Source: Achromobacter sp. B7
GTDB lineage: Bacteria > Pseudomonadota > Gammaproteobacteria > Burkholderiales > Burkholderiaceae_B
Length of the DNA stretch: 64,000 nt
Assembly (NCBI RefSeq): GCF_003600685.1
Contig: NZ_CP032084.1
Location: 1,922,001-1,986,000, forward strand
Reading direction: 5' to 3'
Positions within the stretch are counted from its first letter, which is position 1, and the number at the start of each line of letters is the position of its first letter. The translations under genes were made by a program, and so were the position numbers. The notes beneath the pieces were generated by a model. That model ran no database searches. It was not told where the DNA came from and saw only the letters and a program-made list of their open reading frames with translations. Positions 36,417 to 49,082 of this stretch are shown here, one piece after another.

Positions 36417-39400
36417 TTAGCTGTGGTCGACGTTCAGCTTACCCTTCTGCAGCAGGTCATTGATGATGGCCTGGTTGCTCATGGTGCCGTTGCCCGTCAG
36501 GTCCACGTTTTCCAGCACGATCTTCTGGTCGACGCCTTGGGCGATCTGGCCCTTGGTGTTGATGTCGATGACCGTGTTGTTGCCTTCCTTATGGATGTTC
36601 AGGAACTGGGTCAGCGTGCCGTCCTTCTCACCGATCAGCAGGTCCTTCAGGTCCAGGACGTCGCCGCCATTGGCCAGGGTGTCCGCCGAGAAGTCCTTGA
36701 TGGTGTCGACGGCCGGGGCGCCAACCGAGCCCTGGTCGTTCAACTCCCACTTGAACGTGTCGCTGCCCAGGCCGCCGTACAACGTGTCGTTGCCCTTGCC
36801 ACCGATCAGGGTGTCATTGCCAGCGCCGCCGTCCAGCGTGTCGTTGCCCGCGCCGCCATGCAGCAGGTCGTTGCCGGCGCCGCCGTACAGGATGTCGTTG
36901 CCGTCATCGCCGTACAGGGAGTCGTCGCCGCCCTGGCCGTAGATGATGTCATCGCCCGTGCCGCCGTGCACCGTATCGTTGCCGCCGCGCGGATCATCCG
37001 CAATGTTGAACTGCGCGTGGTTGGCCTTCAGGTAGTCATAGACCTCGGCGCTGGTTGCCGCATGACCATTCTGGTAAGCCAGGAAGTCTTGCAGCGCCTT
37101 CAGGCCCTGGCCATCGTGCGAACCGGCGGCCACATTGCCCCAGGCAAGATGATCGGTATTGATCGTGTCGCCAAAGATGATGTCGTTGCCGGCACCGCCG
37201 TTGATGACGTCATTACCCACCACGGCCGGATCGGTGCTGGAGCTGCCGCCTTGCAGGGCGGCAGCCAGGTCCGAACCCTTCAGCACGATGTCGACTTGGC
37301 CCGCGGGGGCGACGATGACCTGGCTGGCGGCGTAGGCTGCCAACGAGATATTGTCGATGTTCACCGTTGCATTCGAGTTGTTGTTCGTGCCATCCACCAC
37401 TTCATAAACAAAGCGGTAATCGCCCGACGTCAACATCTTGGATGTGATGGTCGTCGTGCTGCTGAAACCAGAGTTCGATGTTCCGCCATCGACGCCGACC
37501 CACGTCTTGGACGCGGCATCGTAGCGCTGCAACGTCCAGGTGAATTGGTCGCCCGTGCTGAAATTGGACGTCTGAACCGTGAAGCTCAACTTTCCATATT
37601 CGCTGATGGAGATCTTCGTGTCGTTGGTCGCGGTGGTGCTGCTGCCGCCGGCAAAGTCCACAAGCCTGAGCACGCCGTTGGTCTTGGACACCGATCCGGA
37701 CTGCGAACCCGTACCGGTCGTTGTCCAGTTGTTGATGTTATTCAAGCCCGAGTTGCTGCTGCTGCCAAAGGCAGCCAACGAAGAGTCGTTGCTGTCGCCG
37801 ACCGTCGTGTAGGCAGTGCCGCCGCCGCCCGTGTTATCGAACAGACGCAGATAGTCTGCATTCACGCCGTTGCCAATGCCGATGCCATGCACGGTACTTA
37901 CCTTGGACAAGGGATCGAAGGCGTTGACGGATTCTTGCAGCGTCGTGGCGCTGGTTGAGCTACCCGTGCCGCCGAGGTTGCCGTAGCGGTCGTAGTAGTA
38001 CGTCGGATCGCCGTCGGTCAGGAAGAACGTGACGTTTTCGTAGCCTGCCGCCGCGGTTTTGCCCGCCGTGGCCTGGCTGTTGAACCACGACACCGCCGTA
38101 TTGAATGCGGCTTCGTAGTTGGTGCCACCATTAGCCGACAGGTCGCCGATGGCGTCCGTCAGTTGCTTCAGGTTCGACTGTGACAGGTTTTGCAGCGTCA
38201 GGTTCTGCCGAGCGCCGGCGGCAAAGCCGATCAGCGTCACGTTCACCGTTCCGTCGTGTCCCGCCAGCTGGGTGGCCAAGGACTTCAGCGCGTCAATGAC
38301 GAGCTTCATCCGCGAATTGGCGTAACTGACGTTTTCGCTGCCGTTCAGGCCATACGCCATGCTGCCCGACGTATCCACGACCAGGGCAATGTTGTAGTTC
38401 TTGCCCGGCTCCACGGTCACGACCGTACCGCCCTTGTCGCCCAGGATGATGTCGTCACCCGAACCGCCGTTCAGCACCGGCGTCGTGCCCGTGCCGCTGC
38501 CGACGTTTTCGCCCGTCACCATATTGTTGGTGTTCAACACAAAGTTGTACGTGCCCGACGTGTTCTGGCCACCGTGGTCCGTACCGCCGTTGTCACGCAC
38601 CTGGAAGCCGATCGAGGTATCCAGGCCGTTGGCCGAAGGCGTGAAGATCAGCTTGCCGGCGGCAATGTCCGCTGCCGAGACAGCGGTGTTCAGGCCCACG
38701 GGGTTGCCGTTCAACGTCAGCGTGCCGTCGGTCGGCAAGCGCGAGATGATCACGCTTTGCAGCGCATTGCCTTCGGCGCCGTCGCTGAAGTTGAATTCGG
38801 ACAGGGTGAAGACGTGGCTGTCGCCGATCTCCACATTGGCCGAGTTGTCCGCGGCGACCGGTGCGTCGTTCGTGCCGACGATCGACACCGAGATCGGTTG
38901 CACCGTCGTGCCGTCGCCCGTCGTCACATTGAACGTCTCGGACAGCAGGGCGCCTGCCGGCAGGTTCTGCACCACAGCCAGGCTGTTGTTCAGCGTGTAG
39001 GTCCAGTTGCCGTTGGCATCGATCGAGAACGTGCCGTACTTGCCGACCACGTTGGTCTGCGCCAGGACGCCGCTTTGGCCGACGTCCGCGTCCACCACAG
39101 TCAGCTTGCCGGTGGTGGACAGGCTGTAGTCCTCGGTCACCGTGCCAGAGGTCTGGCCGGTGATGACCGGGGCGTCGTTCGTGCCGGTAATGGTGACCGT
39201 GACCGGCAATTGCGCCGTACCGCCGTGGCCGTCGTTGACGGTCACGGTGATGGTGTCGGTGACCTGCTGGCCTTCCTTCAGGCCCTGGACGTTCGCGCTG
39301 GTGTTATTCAGCGTGTAGGTCCACTTGCCGCTGGAATCGACCACGAACGTGCCATACGTGCCCGCGCCGTTGTTGCTGACGGACCAGGTGTGCGTGTCGG

Positions 39401-42400
39401 TGAGGTCGATGTCCGACTTGGTCAGTTGGCCATTGGCGGTCAGCGTGCCGTCTTCCTTCACGGCGCCCGTGACGTTGCCCGCGATGGTCGGGGCGTCGTT
39501 CGTGCCCGTCACCGTCACGGTGATCAACTGCGTGGCGGTACCGCCATGGCCATCGTTGACGGTCACGGTGATGGTGTCGGTCACCTTCTGCCCGTCGGCC
39601 AAGGCTTGCACCTTGGCGCTGGCGTTGTCCAGCGTGTAGGTCCACTTGCCGTTCGCATCCACCACAAAGGCGCCGTACGTGCCCTTGCCGGCGTTGTTCA
39701 GCGTCCAGGTGTGGGTGTCCGTCGTGTCGATGTCAGCCTTGGTCAACTGGCCGCTGACCACTTGTGTGCCATCTTCGGTCACGCCGCCGGTAATGACGCC
39801 GCCCATGGTCGGGGCGTCGTTCGTGCCGGTAACGGTGATCGTGATGGTTTGCTGCGCGGTGCCGCCATGGCCGTCGTCGATGGTCACGGTAACGGTGTCG
39901 GTCACTTGCTGGCCCTCGGCCAGGGCTTGCACCTTGGCGTTGGCGTTGTCCAGCGTGTACGTCCACTTGCCGGTGTTGTCCACTGTCAGCGTGCCGTACG
40001 TACCCTTGCCGTTGTTGCCGACCGACCAGGTGTGCGTGTCGGTAGCGTCAACGTCGGCTTTGGTCAGCTGGCCGGTGACCACTTGCGTGCCGTCTTCCTT
40101 GACGGCGCCGTTGGCCACGCCATCGATAGTCGGGGCGTCGTTGGTGCCAGTGATCGTCACGACCACTTGCTGCTGCGCCGTACCGCCATGGCCGTCGTCA
40201 ACGGTCACGGTGATGGTGTCGGTCACTTGTTGGCCGGCAGCCAGGGCTTGCACCTTGGCGCTGGCGTTGTCCAGGTTGTAGGTCCACTTGCCGGTCGCAT
40301 CAACCGAGAACGTGCCGTACGTACCCTTGCCGGCGTTGTTGACCGACCAGGTGTGGGTGTCGGTCGCGTCAACGTCGGACTTGGACAATTGGCCAGAGAT
40401 GCTGCTGGGCGCAGTATCTTCCTTGACGGTGCCGACGGCCGTGCCCGAGATCGTCGGGGCGTCATTGGAGCCCGTGATCGTAACGGTCACTTGCTGCTGC
40501 GCCGTACCACCATGGCCGTCGTTAACGGTCACGGTGATGGTGTCCGTCACTTGCTGGCCGGCAGCCAGGGCTTGCACCTTGGCGCTGGAGTTGTTCAGGT
40601 TGTAGGTCCAATTGCCGTTGCCATCAACGGAGAAGGAGCCGTAGGCGCCCTTGCCGTCGTTGTTAACGGACCAGGTGTGGGTGTCGGTCGTGTCGACGTC
40701 GGCGACATCCAGCTTGCCGGTGGCCACCTGCGTGCCGTCTTCCGTGACGGTGCCATCGGCCTTGCCGGTCAGGACCGGGATGTCGTTGGTACCGACGATG
40801 GTGACCACGACTTGACCGGTCGTACCGTCAGCGGTCGTAACCGTGAAGGTTTCGGTCAGCGTCTTGCCAGCACCCAAACCTTGGACAGCCGGGTCATTGT
40901 TGGTCAGGTTGTACGTCCATGCGCCGTTGGCGTCGACGGAGAACGTGCCGTGTTGGCCAGGCGCGTTCGTTTGAACTTGGAACACGGCTTGGCCGGCGTC
41001 CGGGTCGGTAACGTTGAGCTTGCCGTCAACAGACAGCGTCTTGTCTTCAATGACTTGGCCCTTGTCGCTGTCAGGCGTAGCGGGCGTAATGATCGCGCCG
41101 TCGTCCGTGCCGTTGATCGTGACCGTAACGTCCTTGGTGACCACACCGCCGTTGCCGTCATCGACGGTGACGGTGAACGTTTCGGTGATCGACTGACCGG
41201 TCTTCAGACCTTGGACATCCTTGTTGGCGTTGTCCAGGTTGTAGGTCCAGTTGCCGTTGCCATCAACGGAGAAGGAGCCGTACGTACCCTTGCCCTCGTT
41301 GTTAACAGACCAAGTGTGGGTATCGGTCGTGTCAACGTCCGCGACATCCAGCTTGCCGGTGGCAACCAGCGTGCCGTCTTCGGTAACGGCGCCATCGGCC
41401 TTGCCGGTCAGAACCGGGATGTCGTTGGTGCCGACGATGGTGACCACGACTTGACCGGTCGTGCCGTCAGCGGTCGTAACCGTGAAGGTCTCGGTCAGTG
41501 TCTTGCCAGCACCCAAGCCTTGGACAGCCGGGTCATTGTTGGTCAGGTTGTACGTCCATGCGCCGTTGGCGTCGACAGAGAACGTGCCGTGTTGGCCAGG
41601 AGCATTCGTTTGAACCTGGAACACGGCTTGACCAGCGTCCGGATCGGTGACGTCGAGCTTGCCGCCGACGGAAAGCGTCTCGTCTTCAATGACTTGGCCC
41701 TTGTCGCTGTCAGGGGTAGAAGGCGTGATGATCGCGCCGTCATCGGTACCATTGATCGTGACCGTAACGTCCTTGCTCACTACGCCGCCGTTGCCGTCGT
41801 CCACCGTGACGGTGAACGTCTCGGTGATCGATTGGCCGGTCTTCAGACCTTGGACATCCTTGTTGGCGTTGTCCAGGTTGTAGGTCCAGTTGCCCGACGA
41901 GTCGACCGAGAACGAACCGTACGTACCTTTGCCCTCGTTGTTAACGGACCAGGTGTGGGTGTCGGTCGTGTCGACGTCGGCGACATCCAGCTTGCCGGTT
42001 GCAACCAGCGTGCCATCTTCGGTGACTGCACCATCAGCCTTGCCGGTCAGAACCGGGATGTCGTTGGTACCGACGATGGTGACCACGACTTGACCCGTCG
42101 TGCCGTCAGCGGTCGTAACCGTGAAGGTCTCGGTCAGCGTCTTGCCAGCGCCCAGGCCTTGAACGGCCGGGTCGTTGTTGGTCAGGTTGTACGTCCATGC
42201 GCCGTTGGCGTCGACGGAGAACGTGCCGTGTTGGCCGGCCGTGTTGGTTTGAACTTGGAACACGGCTTGGCCGGCGTCCGGATCGGTGACGTCGAGCTTG
42301 CCGTCAACAGACAGCGTCTTGTCTTCAATGACTTGGCCCTTGTCGCTGTCAGGCGTAGCGGGCGTAATGATCGCGCCGTCATCGGTACCGTTGATCGTGA

Positions 42401-45400
42401 CGGTCACATCCTTGGTAACCACGCCGCCGTTGCCGTCATCGACGGTGACGGTGAACGTCTCGGTGATCGATTGGCCGGTCTTCAGACCTTGGACATCCTT
42501 GTTGGCGTTGTCCAGGTTGTAGGTCCAGTTGCCCGACGAGTCGACCGAGAACGAACCGTACGTACCTTTGCCCTCGTTGTTAACGGACCAGGTGTGGGTG
42601 TCGGTCGTGTCGACGTCGGCGACATCCAGCTTGCCGGTTGCAACCAGCGTGCCATCTTCGGTGACTGCACCATCAGCCTTGCCGGTCAGCACCGGGATGT
42701 CGTTGGTACCGACGATGGTGACGACGACTTGACCCGTCGTGCCGTCAGCGGTGGTGACGGTAAACGTTTCGGTCAGCGTCTTGCCAGCACCCAGGCCTTG
42801 GACAGCCGGGTCGTTGTTGGTCAGGTTGTACGTCCATGCACCGTTGGCGTCGACGGAGAACGTGCCGTGTTGGCCAGGCGCGTTCGTTTGAACTTGGAAC
42901 ACGGCTTGGCCGGCGTCCGGGTCGGTGACGTTGAGCTTGCCGTCAACAGAGAGCGTCTCGTCTTCAATGACTTGGCCCTTGTCAGCGCCCGGTGCTCCCG
43001 GGGTGATGATCGCGCCGTCGTCCGTGCCGTTGATCGTGACCGTCACATCCTTGGTGACCACACCGCCGTTGCCGTCATCGACCGTAACCGTAAACGTCTC
43101 GGTGATCGATTGGCCGGTCTTCAGACCTTGGACATCCTTGTTGGCGTTGTCCAGGTTGTAGGTCCAGTTGCCCGACGAGTCGACCGAGAACGAACCGTAC
43201 GTACCTTTGCCCTCGTTGTTAACGGACCAGGTGTGGGTGTCGGTCGTGTCGACGTCGGCGACATCCAGCTTGCCGGTTGCAACCAGCGTGCCATCTTCGG
43301 TGACTGCACCATCAGCCTTGCCGGTCAGCACCGGGATGTCGTTGGTACCGACGATGGTGACCACGACTTGACCCGTCGTGCCGTCAGCGGTGGTGACGGT
43401 GAACGTCTCGGTCAGCGTCTTGCCAGCACCCAGGCCTTGGACGGCCGGGTCGTTGTTGGTCAGGTTGTACGTCCATGCGCCGTTGGCGTCGACGGAGAAC
43501 GTGCCGTGTTGGCCAGGCGCGTTCGTCTGAACTTGGAACACGGCTTGACCAGCGTCCGGGTCGGTAACGTTGAGCTTGCCGTCAACAGACAGCGTCTTGT
43601 CTTCAATGACTTGGCCCTTGTCGCTGTCAGGCGTAGCGGGCGTAATGATCGCGCCGTCATCGGTACCGTTGATCGTGACGGTCACATCCTTGGTGACCAC
43701 ACCGCCATTGCCGTCATCAACCGTGACGGTGAACGTCTCGGTGATGGATTGGCCCGTCTTCAGACCTTGGACGTCCTTGTTGGCGTTGTCCAGGTTGTAC
43801 GTCCAGTTGCCCGACGAGTCGACCGAGAACGAACCGTACGTACCCTTGCCCTCGTTGTTAACGGACCAGGTGTGGGTATCGGTCGTATCAACGTCCGCGG
43901 CATCCAGCTTGCCGGTGGCCACCAGCGTGCCGTCTTCGGTTACTGCACCATCAGCCTTGCCGGTCAGAACCGGGATGTCGTTGGTACCGACGATGGTGAC
44001 CACGACTTGACCCGTCGTGCCGTCAGCGGTCGTAACCGTGAAGGTCTCGGTAAGGGTCTTGCCAGCGCCCAGGCCTTGGACGGCCGGGTCGTTGTTGGTC
44101 AGGTTGTAGGTCCATGCGCCGTTGGCGTCGACGGAGAACGTGCCGTGTTGGCCGGCCGTGTTGGTTTGAGCCTGGAACACGGCTTGACCAGCGTCCGGAT
44201 CGGTGACGTTGAGCTTGCCGTCAACAGACAGCGTCTCGTCTTCAATGACTTGGCCCTTGTCGCTGTCAGGCGTAGCGGGCGTAATGATCGCGCCGTCATC
44301 GGTACCGTTGATCGTGACCGTCACATCCTTGGTGACCACACCGCCATTGCCGTCATCGACGGTGACGGTGAACGTCTCGGTAATGGACTGACCGGACTTC
44401 AAACCTTGGACATCCTTGTTGGCGTTGTCCAGGTTGTAGGTCCAGTTGCCGTTGCCATCAACGGAGAACGAACCGTACGTACCCTTGCCCTCGTTGTTAA
44501 CGGACCAGGTGTGGGTATCGGTCGTATCAACGTCCGCGACATCCAGCTTGCCGGTGGCAACCAGCGTGCCGTCTTCGGTGACGGCGCCATCGGCTTTGCC
44601 GGTCAGGACCGGGATGTCGTTGGTGCCGACGATGGTGACCACGACTTGACCGGTCGTGCCGTCAGCGGTCGTAACCGTGAAGGTCTCGGTCAGCGTCTTG
44701 CCAGCGCCCAGGCCTTGGACGGCCGGGTCGTTGTTGGTCAGGTTGTACGTCCATGCGCCGTTTGCGTCGACGGAGAACGTGCCATGTTGGCCAGGCGCGT
44801 TCGTTTGAACTTGGAACACGGCTTGGCCAGCGTCCGGGTCCGTGACGTCAAGCTTGCCACCCACGGAGAGCGTCTTGTCTTCGACGACTTCGCCCTTGTC
44901 GCTGTCAGGGGTAGAAGGCGTAATGATCGCGCCGTCGTCCGTGCCGTTGATCGTGACCGTCACGTCCTTGGTGACCACGCCGCCGTTGCCGTCATCGACG
45001 GTGACGGTGAACGTCTCGGTGATCGATTGGCCGGTCTTCAGACCTTGGACGTCCTTGTTGGCGTTGTCCAGGTTGTACGTCCAGCTGCCCGACGAGTCGA
45101 CCGAGAACGAACCGTACGTGCCCTTGCCCTCGTTGTTAACGGTCCAGGTGTGGGTATCGGTCGTGTCGACGTCAGCCACATCCAGCTTGCCGGTGGCGAC
45201 CAGGCTGCCATCTTCGGTAACTGCACCATCAGCCTTGCCGGTCAGGACCGGGATGTCGTTGGTACCGACGATGGTGACCACGACTTGACCGGTCGTGCCG
45301 TCAGCGGTGGTGACGGTGAACGTTTCGGTCAGTGTCTTGCCAGCACCCAAGCCTTGGACGGCCGGGTCGTTGTTGGTCAGGTTGTACGTCCAGTTGCCGT

Positions 45401-48400
45401 TGGCGTCGACGGAGAACGTGCCGTGTTGGCCGGGCGCGTTCGTCTGAACTTGGAACACGGCTTGACCAGCGTCCGGGTCCGTGACGTCAAGCTTGCCACC
45501 CACGGAGAGCGTCTTGTCTTCGACGACTTCGCCCTTGTCGCTGTCAGGGGTAGAAGGCGTGATGATCGCGCCGTCATCGGTACCATTGATCGTGACCGTA
45601 ACGTCCTTGCTCACTACGCCGCCGTTGCCGTCGTCCACCGTGACGGTGAACGTCTCGGTAATGGACTGACCGGACTTCAGACCTTGGACGTCCTTATTGG
45701 CGTTGTCCAGGTTGTACGTCCAGTTGCCCGACGAGTCGACCGAGAACGAACCGTACGTACCCTTGCCCTCGTTGTTAACGGTCCAGGTGTGGGTATCGGT
45801 CGTGTCGACGTCGGCCACATCCAGCTTGCCGGTGGCAACCAGCGAACCGTCTTCCGTGACGGCGCCATCGGCCTTGCCGGTCAGGACCGGGATGTCGTTG
45901 GTGCCGACGATGGTGACGACGACTTGACCGGTCGTGCCGTCAGCGGTCGTAACCGTGAAGGTTTCGGTCAGGGTCTTGCCAGCGCCCAAGCCTTGAACGG
46001 CCGGGTCATTGTTGGTCAGGTTGTACGTCCAGTTGCCGTTTGCGTCGACAGAGAACGTGCCGTGTTGGCCGGCCGTGTTGGTTTGAGCCTGGAACACGGC
46101 TTGGCCAGCGTCCGCGTCCGTGACGTCAAGCTTGCCACCCACGGAGAGCGTCTTGTCTTCGACGACTTCGCCCTTGTCGCTGTCAGGCGTAGCGGGCGTA
46201 ATGATCGCGCCGTCGTCCGTGCCGTTGATCGTGACCTTCACATCCTTAGTGACCACGCCGCCGTTGCCGTCATCGACCGTAACCGTAAACGTCTCGGTAA
46301 TCGACTGACCGGTCTTCAGACCTTGGACATCCTTGTTGGCGTTGTCCAGGTTGTACGTCCAGTTGCCGTTGCCATCAACGGAGAAGGAGCCATACGTGCC
46401 CTTGCCTTCGTTGTTGACGGTCCAGGTGTGGGTGTCGGTCGTGTCGACGTCGGCCACATCCAGCTTGCCGGTGGCGACCAGGCTGCCGTCTTCCGTGACG
46501 GTGCCGTCGGCCTTGCCGGTCAGGACCGGGATGTCGTTGGTACCGACGATGGTGACGACGACTTGACCCGTCGTGCCGTCAGCGGTGGTGACGGTAAACG
46601 TTTCGGTCAGCGTCTTGCCAGCACCCAAGCCTTGGACAGCCGGGTCATTGTTGGTCAGGTTGTAGGTCCATGCGCCGTTGGCGTCGACGGAGAACGTGCC
46701 GTGTTGGCCAGGCGCGTTCGTCTGAACTTGGAACACGGCTTGGCCGGCGTCCGGGTCGGTGACGTCGAGCTTGCCACCCACGGAGAGCGTCTTGTCTTCG
46801 ACGACTTCGCCCTTGTCGCTGTCAGGGGTAGAAGGCGTGATGATCGCGCCGTCATCGGTACCGTTGATCGTGACGGTCACATCCTTGGTGACCACACCGC
46901 CATTGCCGTCATCAACGGTGACGGTGAAGGTCTCGGTGATCGATTGGCCGGTCTTCAGACCTTGAACATCCTTGTTGGCGTTGTCCAGGTTGTAGGTCCA
47001 GTTGCCGTTGCCATCAACGGAGAAGGAGCCGTACGTGCCCTTGCCATCGTTGTTAACGGACCAGCTATGCGTATCGGTCGTATCAACGTCCGCGACATCC
47101 AGCTTGCCGGAGACGACAAGGCTGCCGTCTTCCGTGACCGCACCGTCGGCCTTGCCCGTCAACACCGGAACATCATTGGTCCCGACGATCGTGACCACCA
47201 CCTGGCCCGTCGTGCCGTCAGCCGTCGTAACCGTAATGGTTTCCGACAGCGTCTTGCCAGCGCCCAGGCCTTGGACGGCCGGATCCCCGTTATTCAGGTT
47301 GTACGTCCAGTTGCCGTTGGCATCGATCGAGAACGTGCCGTGCGTGGTGGTGGCGTTCGTCTGAACCTGGAACACCGCTTGACCCGCGTCCGGGTCGGTG
47401 ACTTCCAACTTGCCGCCGACCGACAGCTTCTCGTCTTCGACGACCTGGCCCGCGTCAGCACCCGGTGCCCCCGGGGTAATGATCGCGCCGTCGTCCGTGC
47501 CGTTGATCGTGACGGTGACCACTTGCGTCGTCACGCCGCCGTTGCCGTCGTTGACCGTGACGGTGAACGTCTCGGTCAAGGTCTGGCCGGCGATCAGTGC
47601 CTGGACGGCGGGGTTGGCGTTAGCCAGGTTGTAGGTCCACGTGCCGTCGGCCGCAATCGTCAGCGCGCCGTATTGGCCGGCGCCATTGTCGTTGACGGAC
47701 CACGTGTGCGTGTCGGACGTGTCGACGTCGGCCACGTTCAGCTTGCCGGTGGCGACCAGCGCCGTGTCTTCGGTGACCGCGCCGGCGGCTTGGCCGCTGA
47801 TCGTGGGGACGTCGTTGGTGCCCTGGATGGTGACGGTGACCGTGCCGGTCGTGCCGTCAGCCGTGGTGACCGTGAAGGTCTCGGTCAGGGTCTCGCCAAC
47901 GGCCAGCGCTTGCACGCGGGTGTCGTTGTTGTTCAGGTTGTAGACCCACGCGCCGCTGGCGTCGATCGAGAACGTGCCGTGCTGGCCGGCCTGGCCGGAT
48001 TGCACGACAAAGCGCGCTTCGCCGTCGTCCACGTCGGTGACGTTCAGCTTGCCGTTCGCGGTGAAGGTGGTGTCTTCCTTGACCGTGCCGGCATCGTCGC
48101 CGGCGTTGGCCGGGGTGATCTGGGCCGGGTCGTTCACGCCGACAATCGTCACTTCGACGGTGGCGGTGGACGTTGCGCCGCTGGGATCGGTGACCGTGTA
48201 CGAAATCGTGCTGGTGGCGGTCTGGCCGGCGGGCAGGTTCTGAAAGCCCGTGCCGGGCGTGAAGACGTAGCTGCCGTCGGGCAGAACGGTAAAGGTGCCG
48301 CCGTTGGAGCCGTTGACGGTGACGCCGCCCGCGGTCATGGGCCGGCCGCTGACCGACACGATGGCCAGGGGATCGCCGTCGGGATCGCTGTCATTGCTGA

Positions 48401-48998
48401 GCAGGTTGCCGCGCTGGACCGCGTTCTGGTCGCCCGTGCTGGCATCGTTCAGTGCGGACGGGGCGCTGTTGGTCGCTGCCGGGACAGCGGCATCGCCGTT
48501 GTTGTCGCCCGTGGCGCCGGCGGCGCCGGCGCGGGGCAGGGTGTCGTCACCGCGGCCGGGGTTGGCGTAGGCCAGGTCCAGCGGCGTGGTGGTTTCCAGG
48601 ATGCGGGCCAGACGCACGAAGCTGCTGCCGCCGGCATCGCCGCCGCCGGCCACGATGGCGGCGGTGGGGTCCAGTTCGTCAAACGGGTCGCGGCCGGCCT
48701 GCAACGCGGCCAGCAGGCGGTCGGAATCCGTGCCGGTGGGCGGCGTCAGCGCGGCTTCGCTGGGGTCGGCCAAGGGGCCCGTGATGTCGCCGTTGACGGC
48801 GACTTCACGGCTTTCGCCGATCACGATCGGCATGCCGTTTTCAACCTGAAGGGAAACCGTGGCGCCCGAGGCCGTAACGATGTCGCTGCCGGCGGGGACT
48901 TTGCTGCCTTGATGCAGTTCGGTCAGCGAGCCGTCGCTGTTGCGTATCCACGCGCGACCGGAGATTTCATTGACGACTGCGGGAGTAGTGTTGGCCAT
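36417..48998 (-). CDS. Giant LapA/BrtA-like RTX biofilm adhesin (4193 residues)
   Basis: A 4193-residue type I-secreted adhesin. In order: retention module (residues ~1-150) with a candidate LapG cut site [10 protein letters not shown] (111-120); a cadherin-like repeat; one diverged repeat pair; eleven tandem 213-residue VCBS pairs (~residues 496-2840) built of two ~106-residue units beginning [10 protein letters not shown] and [10 protein letters not shown]; four ~107-residue VCBS units; a last VCBS and a cadherin-like segment; a von Willebrand A domain with DTSGS metal site (~3535-3720); Gly/Asp RTX nonamers ([11 protein letters not shown], ~4005-4080); and a C-terminal secretion signal. 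The neighbouring genes encode a matching exporter, LapG and LapD. Confidence 0.95.
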   Translation of the reverse strand: MANTTPAVVNEISGRAWIRNSDGSLTELHQGSKVPAGSDIVTASGATVSLQVENGMPIVIGESREVAVNGDITGPLADPSEAALTPPTGTDSDRLLAALQAGRDPFDELDPTAAIVAGGGDAGGSSFVRLARILETTTPLDLAYANPGRGDDTLPRAGAAGATGDNNGDAAVPAATNSAPSALNDASTGDQNAVQRGNLLSNDSDPDGDPLAIVSVSGRPMTAGGVTVNGSNGGTFTVLPDGSYVFTPGTGFQNLPAGQTATSTISYTVTDPSGATSTATVEVTIVGVNDPAQITPANAGDDAGTVKEDTTFTANGKLNVTDVDDGEARFVVQSGQAGQHGTFSIDASGAWVYNLNNNDTRVQALAVGETLTETFTVTTADGTTGTVTVTIQGTNDVPTISGQAAGAVTEDTALVATGKLNVADVDTSDTHTWSVNDNGAGQYGALTIAADGTWTYNLANANPAVQALIAGQTLTETFTVTVNDGNGGVTTQVVTVTINGTDDGAIITPGAPGADAGQVVEDEKLSVGGKLEVTDPDAGQAVFQVQTNATTTHGTFSIDANGNWTYNLNNGDPAVQGLGAGKTLSETITVTTADGTTGQVVVTIVGTNDVPVLTGKADGAVTEDGSLVVSGKLDVADVDTTDTHSWSVNNDGKGTYGSFSVDGNGNWTYNLDNANKDVQGLKTGQSITETFTVTVDDGNGGVVTKDVTVTINGTDDGAIITPSTPDSDKGEVVEDKTLSVGGKLDVTDPDAGQAVFQVQTNAPGQHGTFSVDANGAWTYNLTNNDPAVQGLGAGKTLTETFTVTTADGTTGQVVVTIVGTNDIPVLTGKADGTVTEDGSLVATGKLDVADVDTTDTHTWTVNNEGKGTYGSFSVDGNGNWTYNLDNANKDVQGLKTGQSITETFTVTVDDGNGGVVTKDVKVTINGTDDGAIITPATPDSDKGEVVEDKTLSVGGKLDVTDADAGQAVFQAQTNTAGQHGTFSVDANGNWTYNLTNNDPAVQGLGAGKTLTETFTVTTADGTTGQVVVTIVGTNDIPVLTGKADGAVTEDGSLVATGKLDVADVDTTDTHTWTVNNEGKGTYGSFSVDSSGNWTYNLDNANKDVQGLKSGQSITETFTVTVDDGNGGVVSKDVTVTINGTDDGAIITPSTPDSDKGEVVEDKTLSVGGKLDVTDPDAGQAVFQVQTNAPGQHGTFSVDANGNWTYNLTNNDPAVQGLGAGKTLTETFTVTTADGTTGQVVVTIVGTNDIPVLTGKADGAVTEDGSLVATGKLDVADVDTTDTHTWTVNNEGKGTYGSFSVDSSGSWTYNLDNANKDVQGLKTGQSITETFTVTVDDGNGGVVTKDVTVTINGTDDGAIITPSTPDSDKGEVVEDKTLSVGGKLDVTDPDAGQAVFQVQTNAPGQHGTFSVDANGAWTYNLTNNDPAVQGLGAGKTLTETFTVTTADGTTGQVVVTIVGTNDIPVLTGKADGAVTEDGTLVATGKLDVADVDTTDTHTWSVNNEGKGTYGSFSVDGNGNWTYNLDNANKDVQGLKSGQSITETFTVTVDDGNGGVVTKDVTVTINGTDDGAIITPATPDSDKGQVIEDETLSVDGKLNVTDPDAGQAVFQAQTNTAGQHGTFSVDANGAWTYNLTNNDPAVQGLGAGKTLTETFTVTTADGTTGQVVVTIVGTNDIPVLTGKADGAVTEDGTLVATGKLDAADVDTTDTHTWSVNNEGKGTYGSFSVDSSGNWTYNLDNANKDVQGLKTGQSITETFTVTVDDGNGGVVTKDVTVTINGTDDGAIITPATPDSDKGQVIEDKTLSVDGKLNVTDPDAGQAVFQVQTNAPGQHGTFSVDANGAWTYNLTNNDPAVQGLGAGKTLTETFTVTTADGTTGQVVVTIVGTNDIPVLTGKADGAVTEDGTLVATGKLDVADVDTTDTHTWSVNNEGKGTYGSFSVDSSGNWTYNLDNANKDVQGLKTGQSITETFTVTVDDGNGGVVTKDVTVTINGTDDGAIITPGAPGADKGQVIEDETLSVDGKLNVTDPDAGQAVFQVQTNAPGQHGTFSVDANGAWTYNLTNNDPAVQGLGAGKTLTETFTVTTADGTTGQVVVTIVGTNDIPVLTGKADGAVTEDGTLVATGKLDVADVDTTDTHTWSVNNEGKGTYGSFSVDSSGNWTYNLDNANKDVQGLKTGQSITETFTVTVDDGNGGVVTKDVTVTINGTDDGAIITPATPDSDKGQVIEDKTLSVDGKLDVTDPDAGQAVFQVQTNTAGQHGTFSVDANGAWTYNLTNNDPAVQGLGAGKTLTETFTVTTADGTTGQVVVTIVGTNDIPVLTGKADGAVTEDGTLVATGKLDVADVDTTDTHTWSVNNEGKGTYGSFSVDSSGNWTYNLDNANKDVQGLKTGQSITETFTVTVDDGNGGVVSKDVTVTINGTDDGAIITPSTPDSDKGQVIEDETLSVGGKLDVTDPDAGQAVFQVQTNAPGQHGTFSVDANGAWTYNLTNNDPAVQGLGAGKTLTETFTVTTADGTTGQVVVTIVGTNDIPVLTGKADGAVTEDGTLVATGKLDVADVDTTDTHTWSVNNEGKGTYGSFSVDGNGNWTYNLDNANKDVQGLKTGQSITETFTVTVDDGNGGVVTKDVTVTINGTDDGAIITPATPDSDKGQVIEDKTLSVDGKLNVTDPDAGQAVFQVQTNAPGQHGTFSVDANGAWTYNLTNNDPAVQGLGAGKTLTETFTVTTADGTTGQVVVTIVGTNDIPVLTGKADGTVTEDGTQVATGKLDVADVDTTDTHTWSVNNDGKGAYGSFSVDGNGNWTYNLNNSSAKVQALAAGQQVTDTITVTVNDGHGGTAQQQVTVTITGSNDAPTISGTAVGTVKEDTAPSSISGQLSKSDVDATDTHTWSVNNAGKGTYGTFSVDATGKWTYNLDNASAKVQALAAGQQVTDTITVTVDDGHGGTAQQQVVVTITGTNDAPTIDGVANGAVKEDGTQVVTGQLTKADVDATDTHTWSVGNNGKGTYGTLTVDNTGKWTYTLDNANAKVQALAEGQQVTDTVTVTIDDGHGGTAQQTITITVTGTNDAPTMGGVITGGVTEDGTQVVSGQLTKADIDTTDTHTWTLNNAGKGTYGAFVVDANGKWTYTLDNASAKVQALADGQKVTDTITVTVNDGHGGTATQLITVTVTGTNDAPTIAGNVTGAVKEDGTLTANGQLTKSDIDLTDTHTWSVSNNGAGTYGTFVVDSSGKWTYTLNNTSANVQGLKEGQQVTDTITVTVNDGHGGTAQLPVTVTITGTNDAPVITGQTSGTVTEDYSLSTTGKLTVVDADVGQSGVLAQTNVVGKYGTFSIDANGNWTYTLNNSLAVVQNLPAGALLSETFNVTTGDGTTVQPISVSIVGTNDAPVAADNSANVEIGDSHVFTLSEFNFSDGAEGNALQSVIISRLPTDGTLTLNGNPVGLNTAVSAADIAAGKLIFTPSANGLDTSIGFQVRDNGGTDHGGQNTSGTYNFVLNTNNMVTGENVGSGTGTTPVLNGGSGDDIILGDKGGTVVTVEPGKNYNIALVVDTSGSMAYGLNGSENVSYANSRMKLVIDALKSLATQLAGHDGTVNVTLIGFAAGARQNLTLQNLSQSNLKQLTDAIGDLSANGGTNYEAAFNTAVSWFNSQATAGKTAAAGYENVTFFLTDGDPTYYYDRYGNLGGTGSSTSATTLQESVNAFDPLSKVSTVHGIGIGNGVNADYLRLFDNTGGGGTAYTTVGDSNDSSLAAFGSSSNSGLNNINNWTTTGTGSQSGSVSKTNGVLRLVDFAGGSSTTATNDTKISISEYGKLSFTVQTSNFSTGDQFTWTLQRYDAASKTWVGVDGGTSNSGFSSTTTITSKMLTSGDYRFVYEVVDGTNNNSNATVNIDNISLAAYAASQVIVAPAGQVDIVLKGSDLAAALQGGSSSTDPAVVGNDVINGGAGNDIIFGDTINTDHLAWGNVAAGSHDGQGLKALQDFLAYQNGHAATSAEVYDYLKANHAQFNIADDPRGGNDTVHGGTGDDIIYGQGGDDSLYGDDGNDILYGGAGNDLLHGGAGNDTLDGGAGNDTLIGGKGNDTLYGGLGSDTFKWELNDQGSVGAPAVDTIKDFSADTLANGGDVLDLKDLLIGEKDGTLTQFLNIHKEGNNTVIDINTKGQIAQGVDQKIVLENVDLTGNGTMSNQAIINDLLQKGKLNVDHS
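36740..36985 (-). repeat. RTX calcium-binding nonamer block in the adhesin
   Basis: Eight or more consecutive Gly/Asn/Asp-rich nonamers (for example [20 protein letters not shown]) near the C-terminus; in RTX proteins these fold on calcium outside the cell and precede the type I secretion signal. Confidence 0.93.
39170..40470 (-). repeat. Four ~321-bp VCBS repeats in the adhesin
   Basis: Four single-unit repeats each starting G(T/S)NDAPT and containing TDTHTWSV or TLN, GKWTY and DGHGGTA. Spacing is about 321 bases (unit boundaries near 40470, 40145, 39825, 39500 and 39180). Confidence 0.85.
40470..47510 (-). repeat. Eleven tandem 639-bp supra-repeats in the adhesin
   Basis: Units beginning [10 protein letters not shown] recur every 639 bases (213 codons), eleven times. 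Each supra-unit is an A-type VCBS ([10 protein letters not shown]... [15 protein letters not shown]) plus a B-type VCBS ([14 protein letters not shown]... [12 protein letters not shown]). Adjacent copies are almost identical in protein and largely in DNA; small variants are shuffled among copies. Confidence 0.93.
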
Positions 48999-49065
48999 GT
49001 GGGTTCCGTTTCAGGGAGTTATCCAAGATGGCCAGATACTAAAGAGCGCCGGGCGGGCGCGATAT

Positions 49066-49079
49066 TGTCCTTAAGGACA
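49066..49079. promoter_or_regulatory. Palindrome between regulator and adhesin genes
   Basis: TGTCCTTAAGGACA is a perfect 14-bp palindrome four bases after the LuxR-family gene stop and ~68 bases upstream of the adhesin ATG. A candidate operator for the adhesin promoter; a GCGCC/GGCGC hairpin follows at 49046-49060. Confidence 0.4.
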
Positions 49080-49082
49080 GTT

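Noticed and set aside
36417..48998. CRISPR array or satellite DNA as an explanation for the long regular repeats
   Set aside because: The 639-bp periodicity is exactly in frame (213 codons) within a single protein of known VCBS type; there are no spacers or cas genes.
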